This document shows positions 6,576-13,369 of a stretch of DNA of 13,369 nt, piece by piece; within the stretch, counting starts at the first letter, position 1; each line of letters opens with the position of its first letter. This DNA is from Marinobacter sp. (lineage in GTDB: Bacteria; Pseudomonadota; Gammaproteobacteria; Pseudomonadales; Oleiphilaceae), in NCBI GenBank assembly GCA_017643965.1, contig JAEPMM010000041.1, forward strand, positions 1 through 13,369, written 5' to 3'. The notes under the pieces were generated by a model. It did not search any database. It was not told the origin of the DNA and saw nothing but the letters and a program-made list of their open reading frames with translations. The position numbers were made by a program, and so were the translations under genes.

Positions 6576-8304
6576 CTACCCTCTGCGCAACGTGTCCAGC
6601 CCTTCTTCCAGCGTGCTGGAAAATGACAGAACACCCTCGATCGGCTGGATTTGTGCTCGAGCCAGGGTTCTCAGCGGCTGGAACTGCAGGTCCGCCAGGA
6701 TGATCTGCGTTCCATCGCTCTGACAGGTATCGATCAGCTTGTTCAAGGCAGCAAGACCGCCCGCATCCAGAATCGTGACGCCATCCAGGTACAGTATGAA
6801 CCCCCGGGCATTTCGGGAAAGCAGGGCGAGTTCGCCGAAAATACGATCGGCGGCGGCAAAAAACAGCGGACCATTGATCTTGAAAACCTGCCAGCCCGGG
6901 GGTATTCCCGCCGGAGTAACGCGTTTGCTGTGAGTGATATCGGTCAATCGCGTCATCTGCGCAATTTCTCGCATAAACAGTACAGCAGCCAGTAGTATGC
7001 CCGCGGTGATGGCAATGACCATGTCCAGGGCAACCGTCAGGGTAAAACAGGTGACAAACACGATGATATCGCCCCGGGGAGCGGTTTTGATCAGATGCAG
7101 AGCTTTGGGGGCTTCGCTCATGTTCCAGGCGATCATGACAAGTAAGGCCGCCATGGCGGGCATTGGCAGATAAGCCAACATCGGAGCCAGCGCTACCAGC
7201 GCCAGCAATACCACCAACGCATGAACCATTCCGGCAACAGGGCTTTCTGCACCGGCTTTGTAGTTAGCGGCTGAACGGGCGAGGGCGGCCGTAGCGGTAA
7301 TTCCGCCAAAAAAAGGCGTGACGAATTTACCGATACCCTGACCCAGTAATTCACTGTTCGCACTGTGCCGTTTGCCCGTCATGCCATCGAGAACCACGGC
7401 GCAAAGCAGTGATTCAACCGCCCCCAGCATGGCTATGGCGAACGCTGCAGGCAGCAACTCTGCAACCAGGGACCAGCTCAGTCCGAGCGGGTTGCCGCCT
7501 GCGTCATCGCGGCTCCAGGGCCAGGCGAGCTCCGGCAGGAATGGCGGAATGCCCGCACCCTGACTGCCATCTGGTAAACGATAACTAAAGCGGGTGCCGA
7601 TCGTATCAACCAACGGTGGCGCCGTTGGCATTGAGCATAAGAACAAGAAAACTGCCGATGATCACCGCTGGTAAGTGTGGCGGCACCGGCGTTTTAAGAC
7701 GTGGCCATACCAGCATGACCGCCAGCGTTGTGACAGCAACTGACGTGCTGACGGGATCAATCTGAGGCATTGCCTGACCAAGAGCGACGAGCTTGTCCCA
7801 GTAATGCTCGGGCATGGTGTCTGTGTTCAGGCCAACAAAATCCTTGATCTGCAAAGTCACCATGACCACGGCAATGCCACCGGTAAAACCGAGTGTGACA
7901 GATTCAGGGATATACTCGATAAATCGGCCCAGCCGCATAAAGGCCATCAAAATAAGAAGGATGCCCGACATCAGTGTGGCGAGTAGCAGGCCTCCGAGCC
8001 CATACGACTGGGCGACAGGGTAGAGAATGACGACAAACGCTGCCGTCGGGCCGGAGATACTGAGCCGACTGCCACCGGTCAGCGCTACGACAAAGCCGGC
8101 AATGATCGCAGTGTAAAGTCCGTACTGGGGTGCAACGCCACTGGCGATAGCCAACGCCATGGCCAGTGGTATAGCAATAACTCCAACAGTAATGCCCGCC
8201 AGAACATCGCGGAAAAAACGCTGGCGGCCGTAGGGTTCATCCAGACATGCGGATCTGAAAGCGTGGGCCAGGCGAAGCGAGAATAAGTGGGCGCGATGAG
8301 GCAT
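6576..8304 (-). pseudogene. dauA: SulP-family C4-dicarboxylate transporter (DauA-like), frameshifted
   Basis: The N-terminal frame (8304-7606, 232 residues) and C-terminal frame (ending 6576) together align along nearly all of E. coli DauA as I recall it, a SulP transporter for succinate and other C4-dicarboxylates. The N-part has GITVGVIAIPLAMALAIASG, PQYGLYTAIIAG, SISGPTAAFVVILYPV and FIEYIPESVTLGFTGG. The C-part has AMLGAVESLLCAVVLDGMTG, FFGGITATAALARSAANYKAG, MAALLVMIAWNMSEA, and a STAS domain with GPLFFAAADRIF and GVTILDAGGLAAL. The break is a +1 shift near 7610-7611: dropping one G of a GG gives a continuous reading (ATVVDTIGTRFSY). The C-terminal frame could reinitiate at a TTG (7646) or ATG (7631), but without the N-terminal helices a working transporter is unlikely. 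It may be a true recent mutation or a sequencing error. The gene converges with selO 10 bp away. Confidence 0.85.
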
Positions 8305-8352
8305 GGCTTATATTACCACCGCTGGCCAATGATTCAGTAACTTAGTGAGAGG

Positions 8353-8374
8353 AGTGCGCCAGATCCTGCGCACT
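8353..8374. other. Perfect hairpin AGTGCGC / GCGCACT in the dauA leader region
   Basis: Seven-bp perfect arms (8353-8359 and 8368-8374) with an 8-nt loop, lying about 50-70 bp upstream of the dauA start in its presumed leader. No T-tract follows on either strand. Further out, GCGTCC near 8378 can pair with GGACGC near 8452, enclosing several small hairpins. The remaining sequence of 8305-8659 is AT-richer and shows no supported gene. Confidence 0.3.
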
Positions 8375-8659
8375 TCGGCGTCCGACCCGGAGTTCGGAAT
8401 AGTCTCACTGGAACGGAAAGATTGGAGGCAAGCAACAAGCCTTGTTAGCAGGGGACGCAATTTAAACATAAGCGAACATTCACGGCTGCTCTTTCGCACA
8501 CGCTTCTTTCAACAAAAACACTTCGATATTTATCAAATCGTCTAACTGAGAAGCTGGCTTTTTGGTTTGGCTATGTACTGCAAGAAGGCCCGGGCTGTTC
8601 TTGGCGTTTGGAATGTCTTGTCAACAGCGCAAAGAAAAGCAGAACAATCAAATTGCCTC

Positions 8660-8688
8660 TTGCACATCTACCTACTAATAGGTAGATT
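8660..8688 (+). promoter_or_regulatory. Promoter of the GST-cupin-TetR unit
   Basis: TTGCAC at 8660-8665 and TAGATT at 8683-8688 with a 17-bp spacer. Each box is only a partial match to sigma-70, but the spacing is ideal and the palindrome at 8666-8687 fills exactly the spacer and -10 region. A transcript would start near 8695, giving a short leader of about 30 nt. Confidence 0.5.
8666..8687. promoter_or_regulatory. Palindromic operator, probable TetR-family site
   Basis: Perfect inverted repeat ATCTACCTA-ctaa-TAGGTAGAT (9-bp arms, 4-bp centre). Size and symmetry are typical of TetR-family operators, and it overlaps the spacer and -10 of the promoter, where a bound repressor would block RNA polymerase. 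The natural candidate to bind it is the TetR protein encoded two genes downstream (10121-10687), which would make the unit self-regulated. I see no second copy elsewhere in the window. Confidence 0.65.
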
Positions 8689-8724
8689 AATTGGCGCATG
8701 TTTAATGACCAACAGAGGCAATCA

Positions 8725-9345
8725 ATGAAAATCTACGATATCGAAGGCTTCCCGAACCCGCTCCGCGTTCGCATCGCTCTGGCAGAAAAAGGCGCAACAA
8801 ACCAGGTGGAATTCGTCCCGGTCGATGTCATGGGCGGCGAGCACCGTTCCGAGGCGTTCAAGACGAAAAACCCGGATGCCACCGTGCCCATGCTGGAACT
8901 TGACGACGGCACCTGCATCGCCCAGTGCAATGCCATCACCGAATATATCGACGGCGTCTTTGATGGTCCGTCCCTTATGGGTACAACCCCAGCGGAGCGT
9001 GCCCGTATCGCAATGATGAATCTGCGGGCAGAAAACGGTCTGATGAACGCCGTGGGTGCCTATTTCCACCACGCGACCCCGGGGCTTGGTCCGGATCTGG
9101 AAACCTGGCAATGCGCTGAGTGGGGTAATAAACAGAAAGAAATTGCCAGCGCAACCATGGCCTACCTTGACAGCGTTCTGGCGGACAACGAGTTTCTCGC
9201 AGGCGACAGCTTCTCGGTCGCAGACATCACCGCCTTTGCCGGCCTGGGGTTTGCGGATTTCGCGAAGGTTGACATTCCCGAGTCTCTGACCAATCTCCAG
9301 GCCTGGCGCGCAAAAGTCGCAGCCCGTCCTTCAATTGCCGGGTAA
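8725..9345 (+). CDS. Glutathione S-transferase family protein
   Basis: A 206-residue two-domain GST. The N-terminal thioredoxin-like domain (about 1-80) begins MKIYDIEGFPNPLRVRIALAE and has the conserved cis-proline in DATVPMLEL (P55). The all-helical C-terminal domain (about 88-206) has the usual FLAGDSFSVADITAF motif (about 155-169). GSTs join glutathione to electrophiles or act in glutathione-dependent reduction. The common ESxAI glutathione-contact motif reads AQCNAI here, with Gln and Cys (C68) in place of Glu and Ser, which may alter activity. The frame is open to 8698, but ATG 8725 has an AGAGG ribosome site (8714-8718) and matches the family start. It is the first gene of the probable operon, directly behind the palindromic operator. 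Confidence 0.9.
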   Translation: MKIYDIEGFPNPLRVRIALAEKGATNQVEFVPVDVMGGEHRSEAFKTKNPDATVPMLELDDGTCIAQCNAITEYIDGVFDGPSLMGTTPAERARIAMMNLRAENGLMNAVGAYFHHATPGLGPDLETWQCAEWGNKQKEIASATMAYLDSVLADNEFLAGDSFSVADITAFAGLGFADFAKVDIPESLTNLQAWRAKVAARPSIAG

Positions 9346-9362
9346 TCCGAAACCTTCGGATT
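9344..9362 (+). other. Intercistronic hairpin at the GST stop codon
   Basis: AATCCGAA (9344-9351) and TTCGGATT (9355-9362) form a perfect 8-bp stem with a 3-nt loop. The left arm includes two bases of the GST stop codon. The following bases (TAATGC) are not a T-tract, so it is more likely a processing or stabilising hairpin between GST and cupin than a full terminator. Confidence 0.45.
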
Positions 9363-9408
9363 TAATGCAAGCGCTGAAAACATGAAGGGCACAAAAGGGA
9401 GGAATATC

Positions 9409-10077
9409 ATGGAGATTAATGCAGATTTCTCCAAACCGGTGGTTATGCATTCCGACCAGATTGAATGGCAGCCCTCGCCCATGAAAGGGGTGGAGCGGCG
9501 CATGCTGGACCGGATCGGGGACGAAGTTGCCCGCGCCACGACCATCGTGCGTTATGCGCCGGGCAGTCATTTCTCGGCGCATACCCATACCGGTGGAGAA
9601 GAATTCATCGTACTCGATGGCGTGTTCCAGGACGAGCACGGTGACTTCCCTGCTGGCACCTACGTGCGCAACCCCCCAACCACGTCACATATTCCGGGCT
9701 CTGAAACGGGCTGTACGATATTTGTGAAACTGTGGCAGTTCGACCTGGCCGACCGCACCCAGTTCAGCAAGAATATGGAGGCCGAGCTGGGCGCCCCAGT
9801 GGGCGGCGTTGCCACCGCAAAGCTGCATGAGGACGATCGTGAGATCGTGACCTACAGCCAGCTCGATGCGGGGGCGACACTGACCTCTGAGGCGCCCGGC
9901 GGAATCGAACTGCTGGTGGTCGAAGGTTCGGCTATCAGGGATGGCGAGGTGCTGGCCAGGCATGACTGGCTGCGCCTCCCTGAAGGACACAGGTTGTCCG
10001 TGACGGCCGGGGACGACGGCGCCAAGATCTGGATGAAAACGGGGCACCTGCGATTTGCCGGGGCACCGAGGGTATAA
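9409..10077 (+). CDS. ChrR-like cupin protein
   Basis: A 222-residue double cupin of the ChrR-like (Cupin_7) type. The first cupin has the metal site H58, H60, E64 and H94 in HFSAHTHTGGEEF and PPTTSHIP. As I recall, this spacing is the same as that of the zinc ligands in the C-terminal cupin of the anti-sigma factor ChrR (H141, H143, E147, H177). The second half (about 130-222, EIVTYSQLDAGATL, HDWLRLPEGHRLSV) is a degenerate cupin. The N-terminal sigma-binding zinc domain of ChrR is absent and no ECF sigma gene is in the window, so it is a stand-alone sensor or a small metal enzyme, not a classic anti-sigma factor. ATG 9409 follows a strong site, AAGGGAGG (9395-9402), which favours it over the upstream ATG at 9382. 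Confidence 0.85.
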   Translation: MEINADFSKPVVMHSDQIEWQPSPMKGVERRMLDRIGDEVARATTIVRYAPGSHFSAHTHTGGEEFIVLDGVFQDEHGDFPAGTYVRNPPTTSHIPGSETGCTIFVKLWQFDLADRTQFSKNMEAELGAPVGGVATAKLHEDDREIVTYSQLDAGATLTSEAPGGIELLVVEGSAIRDGEVLARHDWLRLPEGHRLSVTAGDDGAKIWMKTGHLRFAGAPRV

Positions 10078-10120
10078 GCCCGGCAATAGCGGGATTGAAA
10101 AGGCAGACAGGTGAACAACC

Positions 10121-10687
10121 ATGAACCGTGATACCAGAACAGCCCTGATGGATCTTGCCGAGCACACCGTCCGGTCACGGGGCTTTGACGGGTTCAGCTA
10201 CGCGGATCTGGCCGAGGCCATCGGCATTCGAAAGGCCTCGATCCATTATCATTTCCCCACCAAGGCGAAGCTCTCCGAAGCCTTGATCGAGCGCTATCAG
10301 ACCAGTCTGCAGCAGGGTCTGACCGAGATAGACGCAGCCCATGCCAGCGCTGGCGCGCGCCTCAAGGCACTCATTGCCCTGTACCGCGGGGCGTTGCATG
10401 ATGGCCAGACCGTGTGTCTGTGCGTTGCCTTTTCGACCTGCCGCGAAAGCCTGTCCGACACCGTTATTGCCAGAGTCGGCGCCGTTCGCGCAATGGTTCT
10501 GCAGTGGATTACGGCAACGTTTGAACTGGGACAAAGGGATGGATCCGTCTCGGCCATCCTGGGTCCCGCCGATGAAGCGCAGGCGACCCTGGCGATGCTG
10601 GAAGGGGCCCACCTTGCCGCGCGCACCGAAGAAGACCTCGCCGTGTTTGATGCCGCAACGCGACTGCTGCGCGCCCGCTGCCAGTAA
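10121..10687 (+). CDS. TetR/AcrR family transcriptional regulator
   Basis: A 188-residue repressor with the TetR N-terminal DNA-binding domain: helix-turn-helix at about residues 24-48 (GFSYADLAEAIGIRKASIHYHFPTK), followed by a helical ligand domain. Cys99, Cys101 and Cys107 are clustered in QTVCLCVAFSTCRES, with Cys187 near the C-terminus. This recalls the cysteine-based electrophile sensing of NemR, though that is an analogy only. It lies 43 bp after the cupin gene. The start ATG follows ACAGGTG. It probably binds the palindrome at 8666-8687 and represses its own operon until an inducer appears. A weaker possibility is that it controls the downstream hydrolase and reductase genes through separate sites, but no matching palindrome is visible before them. 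Confidence 0.92.
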   Translation: MNRDTRTALMDLAEHTVRSRGFDGFSYADLAEAIGIRKASIHYHFPTKAKLSEALIERYQTSLQQGLTEIDAAHASAGARLKALIALYRGALHDGQTVCLCVAFSTCRESLSDTVIARVGAVRAMVLQWITATFELGQRDGSVSAILGPADEAQATLAMLEGAHLAARTEEDLAVFDAATRLLRARCQ

Positions 10688-10765
10688 CGACGGGACAGGA
10701 ATCGCGCTTTGATGTACAGAATCGCTACGCAAATTGACTCATAACGAGCGAAAAGGAGCAAACAG

Positions 10766-11572
10766 ATGATGAGCACCCTGAAAACAGCACTGGCAGCAGC
10801 CACGCTGTCACTCACTGTTGCAAGTACGCAGGTACTGGCAGAAACGCAAACCAGAACCATCGAGTATCAAGTCGGCGACGAGACCTTCACCGGCTACATG
10901 GCCTGGGATGATGAATTCGGGCAAAAGCGTCCGGGGGTTCTGGTGGTCCATGAATGGTGGGGGCACAATGAATTTGCCCGGAATCAGGCAGAACGACTTG
11001 CCTCGGCCGGCTATACGGCGTTTGCGCTGGATATGTATGGCTCTGGCAAACAAGCCGACCATCCCGATACCGCCCAGAAGTTCATGCAGGAAGCCACTCG
11101 GGACATGAGTCAGGTCAAGGCGCGCTTCATGAAGGCGATGGACATCCTGAAGAACCACGAAAGTGTTGATGCGTCCCGAATTGCGGCACAGGGTTATTGT
11201 TTTGGCGGCGCCGTGGTTCTCAACATGGCGCGCATGGGCGTCGATCTGGACGGCGTTGTCAGCTTCCACGGCGCGCTCGGCAGCCCCCTCACGGCTGAAC
11301 CCGAGTCCGTGAAAGCCAGGATCCAGGTGTACACCGGCGGTGCCGACAAGCTGGTCCCCTCGGATCAGGTCGCGGGCCTGGTCAAGGAGATGCAGGATGC
11401 CGAAGTCGACCTGACACTGGTGAGCTTTCCCGGAGTACTGCACTCATTCACCAACCCAGGCGCCGACAAGATCGCCGAGGAGTTCGGCATGCCGGTTGGT
11501 TATGATGAAGAGGCTGCCAGCCGTTCCTGGGATGGCACCATGCGTTTCTACAAGGCCATCTTCACCCAGTAA
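10766..11572 (+). CDS. Dienelactone-hydrolase-family protein with signal peptide
   Basis: A 268-residue alpha/beta hydrolase of the dienelactone hydrolase family. The catalytic triad is visible as C145 (GYCFGG), D194 (GGADKLVP) and H226 (LHSFTNP), with HEWWG (62-66) matching the conserved HExxG segment that primes the cysteine. It starts with a hydrophobic signal peptide (LKTALAAATLSLTVASTQVLA, about 5-25, cleavage expected before ETQ), so it is probably periplasmic, unlike the cytoplasmic enzymes of chlorocatechol breakdown. The substrate is unknown, and many family members act on other esters or lactones. The start at 10766 has AAAAGGAG (10751-10758), and a second ATG follows immediately. 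It lies 78 bp after the TetR gene and may have its own weak promoter (TTGATG near 10707). Confidence 0.9.
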   Translation: MMSTLKTALAAATLSLTVASTQVLAETQTRTIEYQVGDETFTGYMAWDDEFGQKRPGVLVVHEWWGHNEFARNQAERLASAGYTAFALDMYGSGKQADHPDTAQKFMQEATRDMSQVKARFMKAMDILKNHESVDASRIAAQGYCFGGAVVLNMARMGVDLDGVVSFHGALGSPLTAEPESVKARIQVYTGGADKLVPSDQVAGLVKEMQDAEVDLTLVSFPGVLHSFTNPGADKIAEEFGMPVGYDEEAASRSWDGTMRFYKAIFTQ

Positions 11573-11656
11573 CACAAGCGAGTGCAAACAAACCGAAACC
11601 GGCAGTATTTACAGTGAATTCTGGAACACCAACCGAAAAGCATGATGAGGTGCAAC

Positions 11657-12742
11657 ATGGCAACTGAGAGTTTACCACTGTTCGATGGAGACAATCGTCC
11701 AGGCTACAAGTCGCTGGGCAACTCGGGGCTGTTCGTATCCGAACTGTGCCTGGGCACCATGACCTTCGGCGGCGATGAGGACATCTGGGGCCTGATCGGC
11801 CAGTTGCAGCAGGAACAGGCCGACGAACTCGTGAAGATCGCCCTGGAGGCGGGGGTCAACTTTATCGATACCGCCAACATCTATGGTTTCGGCGCCAGTG
11901 AGCGCATCGTCGGCCAGTCCCTGAAGAATCTCGGCGTTCGCCGCGAAGATGTGGTGCTGGCGACCAAGGTGCTCGGCCCCATGGGCGCAAGCCCCAATGC
12001 CCGTGGTGCTTCCCGCGGCCATATAATGAGCGAATGCAAGGCGAGCCTGGCGCGCCTGCAAACGGATTATATTGACCTGTACCAGATCCACGGTTTTGAC
12101 CCGGCCACGCCGATCGAGGAAACTCTGGAGGCACTGAACACCCTGGTGCAGCAAGGCCATGTGCGTTACGTGGGCCTGTCCAACTGGGCCGCCTGGCAAG
12201 TGATGAAAGCCATCGGCATCACCCGGGCCCGCAACCTGTGCCCGATCATATCCATGCAAGCCTACTACACCCTCGTAGGTCGCGATCTGGAGCGGGATAT
12301 TATTCCGATGCTGAAATCTGAGAACGTTGGTCTGATGGTGTGGAGCCCACTGGCCGGGGGTTACCTGTCCGGTAAATACGAGGGGCCGGACGTTTCCGAA
12401 GAAAACCGGCGCGCCAAGTTTGACTTTCCACCCGTCAACCGCGAGCGGGGCAGCGAAGTCATCAAGGTTATGCGGGAGATTGCCGATGGCAAACAGATCG
12501 ACGGCGAACCGGTCAATGTGGCACAGATTGCCCTGTCATGGCTGCTACACCAGAAGCCTGTGACCAGCATCATCGTTGGCGCCAAGCGGCCCGAGCAGCT
12601 CAGGGACAATATCCGCGCGGCCCAAATCCGCTTGTCCGACGATGAACTGATAGCCCTGGATGAAGTCAGCCGCCTGCCCGAGGAGTACCCGGGCTGGATG
12701 ATGGCAATGATGGCCGGGTACCGAAACTCTACCGAGTCCTGA
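11657..12742 (+). CDS. Aldo/keto reductase
   Basis: A 361-residue NADPH-dependent reductase of the aldo/keto reductase superfamily, which turns aldehydes or ketones into alcohols in the cytoplasm. The catalytic tetrad is in place: D71 and Y76 in FIDTANIYGFG, K104 in LATKV, and H145 in YQIHG. The usual GLSNW strand (about 173-177) and the C-terminal NADPH-binding signature (VGAKRPEQLRDNIRA) are present. The frame is open to ATG 11642, but GAGGTG at 11646-11651 is a well-placed ribosome site for ATG 11657. It lies 84 bp after the hydrolase gene, same strand, and is the last gene of the probable unit. A hairpin without a T-tract follows at 12782. Confidence 0.92.
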   Translation: MATESLPLFDGDNRPGYKSLGNSGLFVSELCLGTMTFGGDEDIWGLIGQLQQEQADELVKIALEAGVNFIDTANIYGFGASERIVGQSLKNLGVRREDVVLATKVLGPMGASPNARGASRGHIMSECKASLARLQTDYIDLYQIHGFDPATPIEETLEALNTLVQQGHVRYVGLSNWAAWQVMKAIGITRARNLCPIISMQAYYTLVGRDLERDIIPMLKSENVGLMVWSPLAGGYLSGKYEGPDVSEENRRAKFDFPPVNRERGSEVIKVMREIADGKQIDGEPVNVAQIALSWLLHQKPVTSIIVGAKRPEQLRDNIRAAQIRLSDDELIALDEVSRLPEEYPGWMMAMMAGYRNSTES

Positions 12743-12781
12743 TTCCAAAACCGACCCAACCCAACCCAACCTTCACATCGT

Positions 12782-12802
12782 GCTGCGCCCCGACGGCGCA
12801 GC
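12782..12802. terminator. GC-rich hairpin after the aldo/keto reductase gene
   Basis: Perfect 8-bp stem GCTGCGCC (12782-12789) with GGCGCAGC (12795-12802) and a 5-nt loop, 40 bp after the reductase stop. There is no T-tract on either strand, so if it ends transcription it does so with help. The rest of 12743-13029 contains three tandem CCCAA units near 12753-12768 and no supported gene. Confidence 0.4.
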
Positions 12803-13029
12803 CGCTATGCTGGAAAAACCGTTAATGCTGTCAAAACTTAGACGTCCGTGCCTACTGGCCACTTCGACGACTCTCCTGGCTGCTTCAACACCTGACTTTA
12901 CCGGTTCTTGTGTTGTCGGCAAAACAGGTCGTGTGTAAGGGTTATTTCAGAACTCAATCACCTTCCTGGAAGACTTAAGTCAGTTGTAATTGCTAACAAA
13001 ATTGGCGCTCATGCAAACCTACCTCAATC

Positions 13030-13369
13030 TTACATCTGTAAGCGAAACCAAAGAGCATAAAGCGCCGGCACAAACAATAGCGTGATCAGGGTGCCGACCG
13101 CCACGCCACCGATAAGGACATAAGCCAGCGGCCCCCAGAACAGGTCAAAGGTCAGAGGAACAAACGCCAGAACGGCCGCCAGGGCGGTGAGTACCACGGG
13201 TCGGGCACGCTGGACTGCCGCCTCGACAACGGCTTCCCGGGCAGCCATCCTTGCTTTGAAGTTGTCCTGCACCTGCTGCGTCAGAATCATGGTATTTCGC
13301 ATCAGGATGCCGCCCAGGCCAATCAGCCCCAGCAGCGCGGTAAAGCCAAAGGGTTGATTAAACAGCAGC
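13030..13369 (-). CDS. RND efflux transporter permease, C-terminal end (5' partial)
   Basis: The C-terminal 112 residues of a resistance-nodulation-division (AcrB-like) inner-membrane pump. The frame stays open to the right edge, so the ATG at 13302 is an internal Met. Visible family motifs are GLIGLGGILMRNTMILTQQV, the EAVVEAAVQRARPVVLTALA segment linking two helices, and the last helices LTFDLFWGPLAYVLIGGVAV and TLITLLFVPALYALWF. RND pumps use the proton gradient to expel drugs, solvents or metals. The part that sets substrate choice is outside the window. It is transcribed toward the aldo/keto reductase gene with 287 bp between the two stops. Confidence 0.93.
   Translation of the reverse strand, partial: LLFNQPFGFTALLGLIGLGGILMRNTMILTQQVQDNFKARMAAREAVVEAAVQRARPVVLTALAAVLAFVPLTFDLFWGPLAYVLIGGVAVGTLITLLFVPALYALWFRLQM

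Noticed and set aside
8378..8457. Possible tRNA or integron attC-like fold bounded by GCGTCC and GGACGC
   Set aside because: There is no anticodon arm, T-loop or invariant tRNA bases, and no attC core sites or integrase nearby.
12752..12769. Tandem CCCAA repeats
   Set aside because: Only three units, too short to be a meaningful repeat array.
12807..12938. Short plus-strand frame of 43 codons with a signal-peptide-like start (MLSKLRRPCLLATSTTLLAAS from 12825)
   Set aside because: It has no convincing ribosome site and no recognisable family, lies between two convergent genes, and could be a chance frame or an old remnant.

Overview
The window looks like a chromosomal segment of a moderately GC-rich gammaproteobacterium, probably marine. 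Protein sequence style (malate:quinone oxidoreductase, DauA-type SulP transporter, alginate-export-like outer-membrane protein) suggests Marinobacter or a relative. That placement is inference from remembered family resemblance, not from a search. No insertion sequence, tRNA, rRNA, CRISPR array or phage gene is visible.

Layout. Bases 1-765 hold the C-terminal signalling half of a chemoreceptor that runs off the left edge, ending in a hairpin shared with a convergent small GlsB/YeaQ-type membrane protein gene (826-1092, minus). Next is a malate:quinone oxidoreductase gene (1308-2774, plus), convergent with an outer-membrane beta-barrel gene (2788-3990, minus). The 480-bp gap 3991-4470 is dense in signals. 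On the minus strand it has a sigma-54-like promoter followed about 100 nt later by a strong intrinsic terminator, which suggests a small RNA or an attenuated porin leader. On the plus strand it has a good sigma-70 promoter reading toward an ACT-domain gene (4471-4881). That gene overlaps a divergent, long SelO/YdiU pseudokinase (AMPylase) gene (4874-6565). A DauA-type dicarboxylate transporter gene (6576-8304, minus) is broken by one frameshift near 7610.

The right-hand part is an apparent five-gene plus-strand unit: glutathione transferase, ChrR-like cupin, TetR-family regulator, exported dienelactone-hydrolase-like protein and aldo/keto reductase (8725-12742). A perfect 9+9 bp palindrome lies inside the promoter of the first gene and is the obvious candidate operator for the encoded TetR protein. 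The gene content points to handling of reactive electrophiles or carbonyl compounds, but the substrate cannot be read from the sequence. The window ends in the C-terminal part of an RND efflux pump gene on the minus strand (13030-13369).

Two themes emerge. In the left and middle part, malate oxidation, a broken C4-dicarboxylate transporter, a porin and a sigma-54-like promoter fit carbon and dicarboxylate use. In the right part, a repressor-controlled detoxification unit is followed, in the opposite orientation, by an efflux pump. The best candidates for something undescribed are the sigma-54/terminator unit upstream of the porin and the TetR-palindrome detoxification unit.
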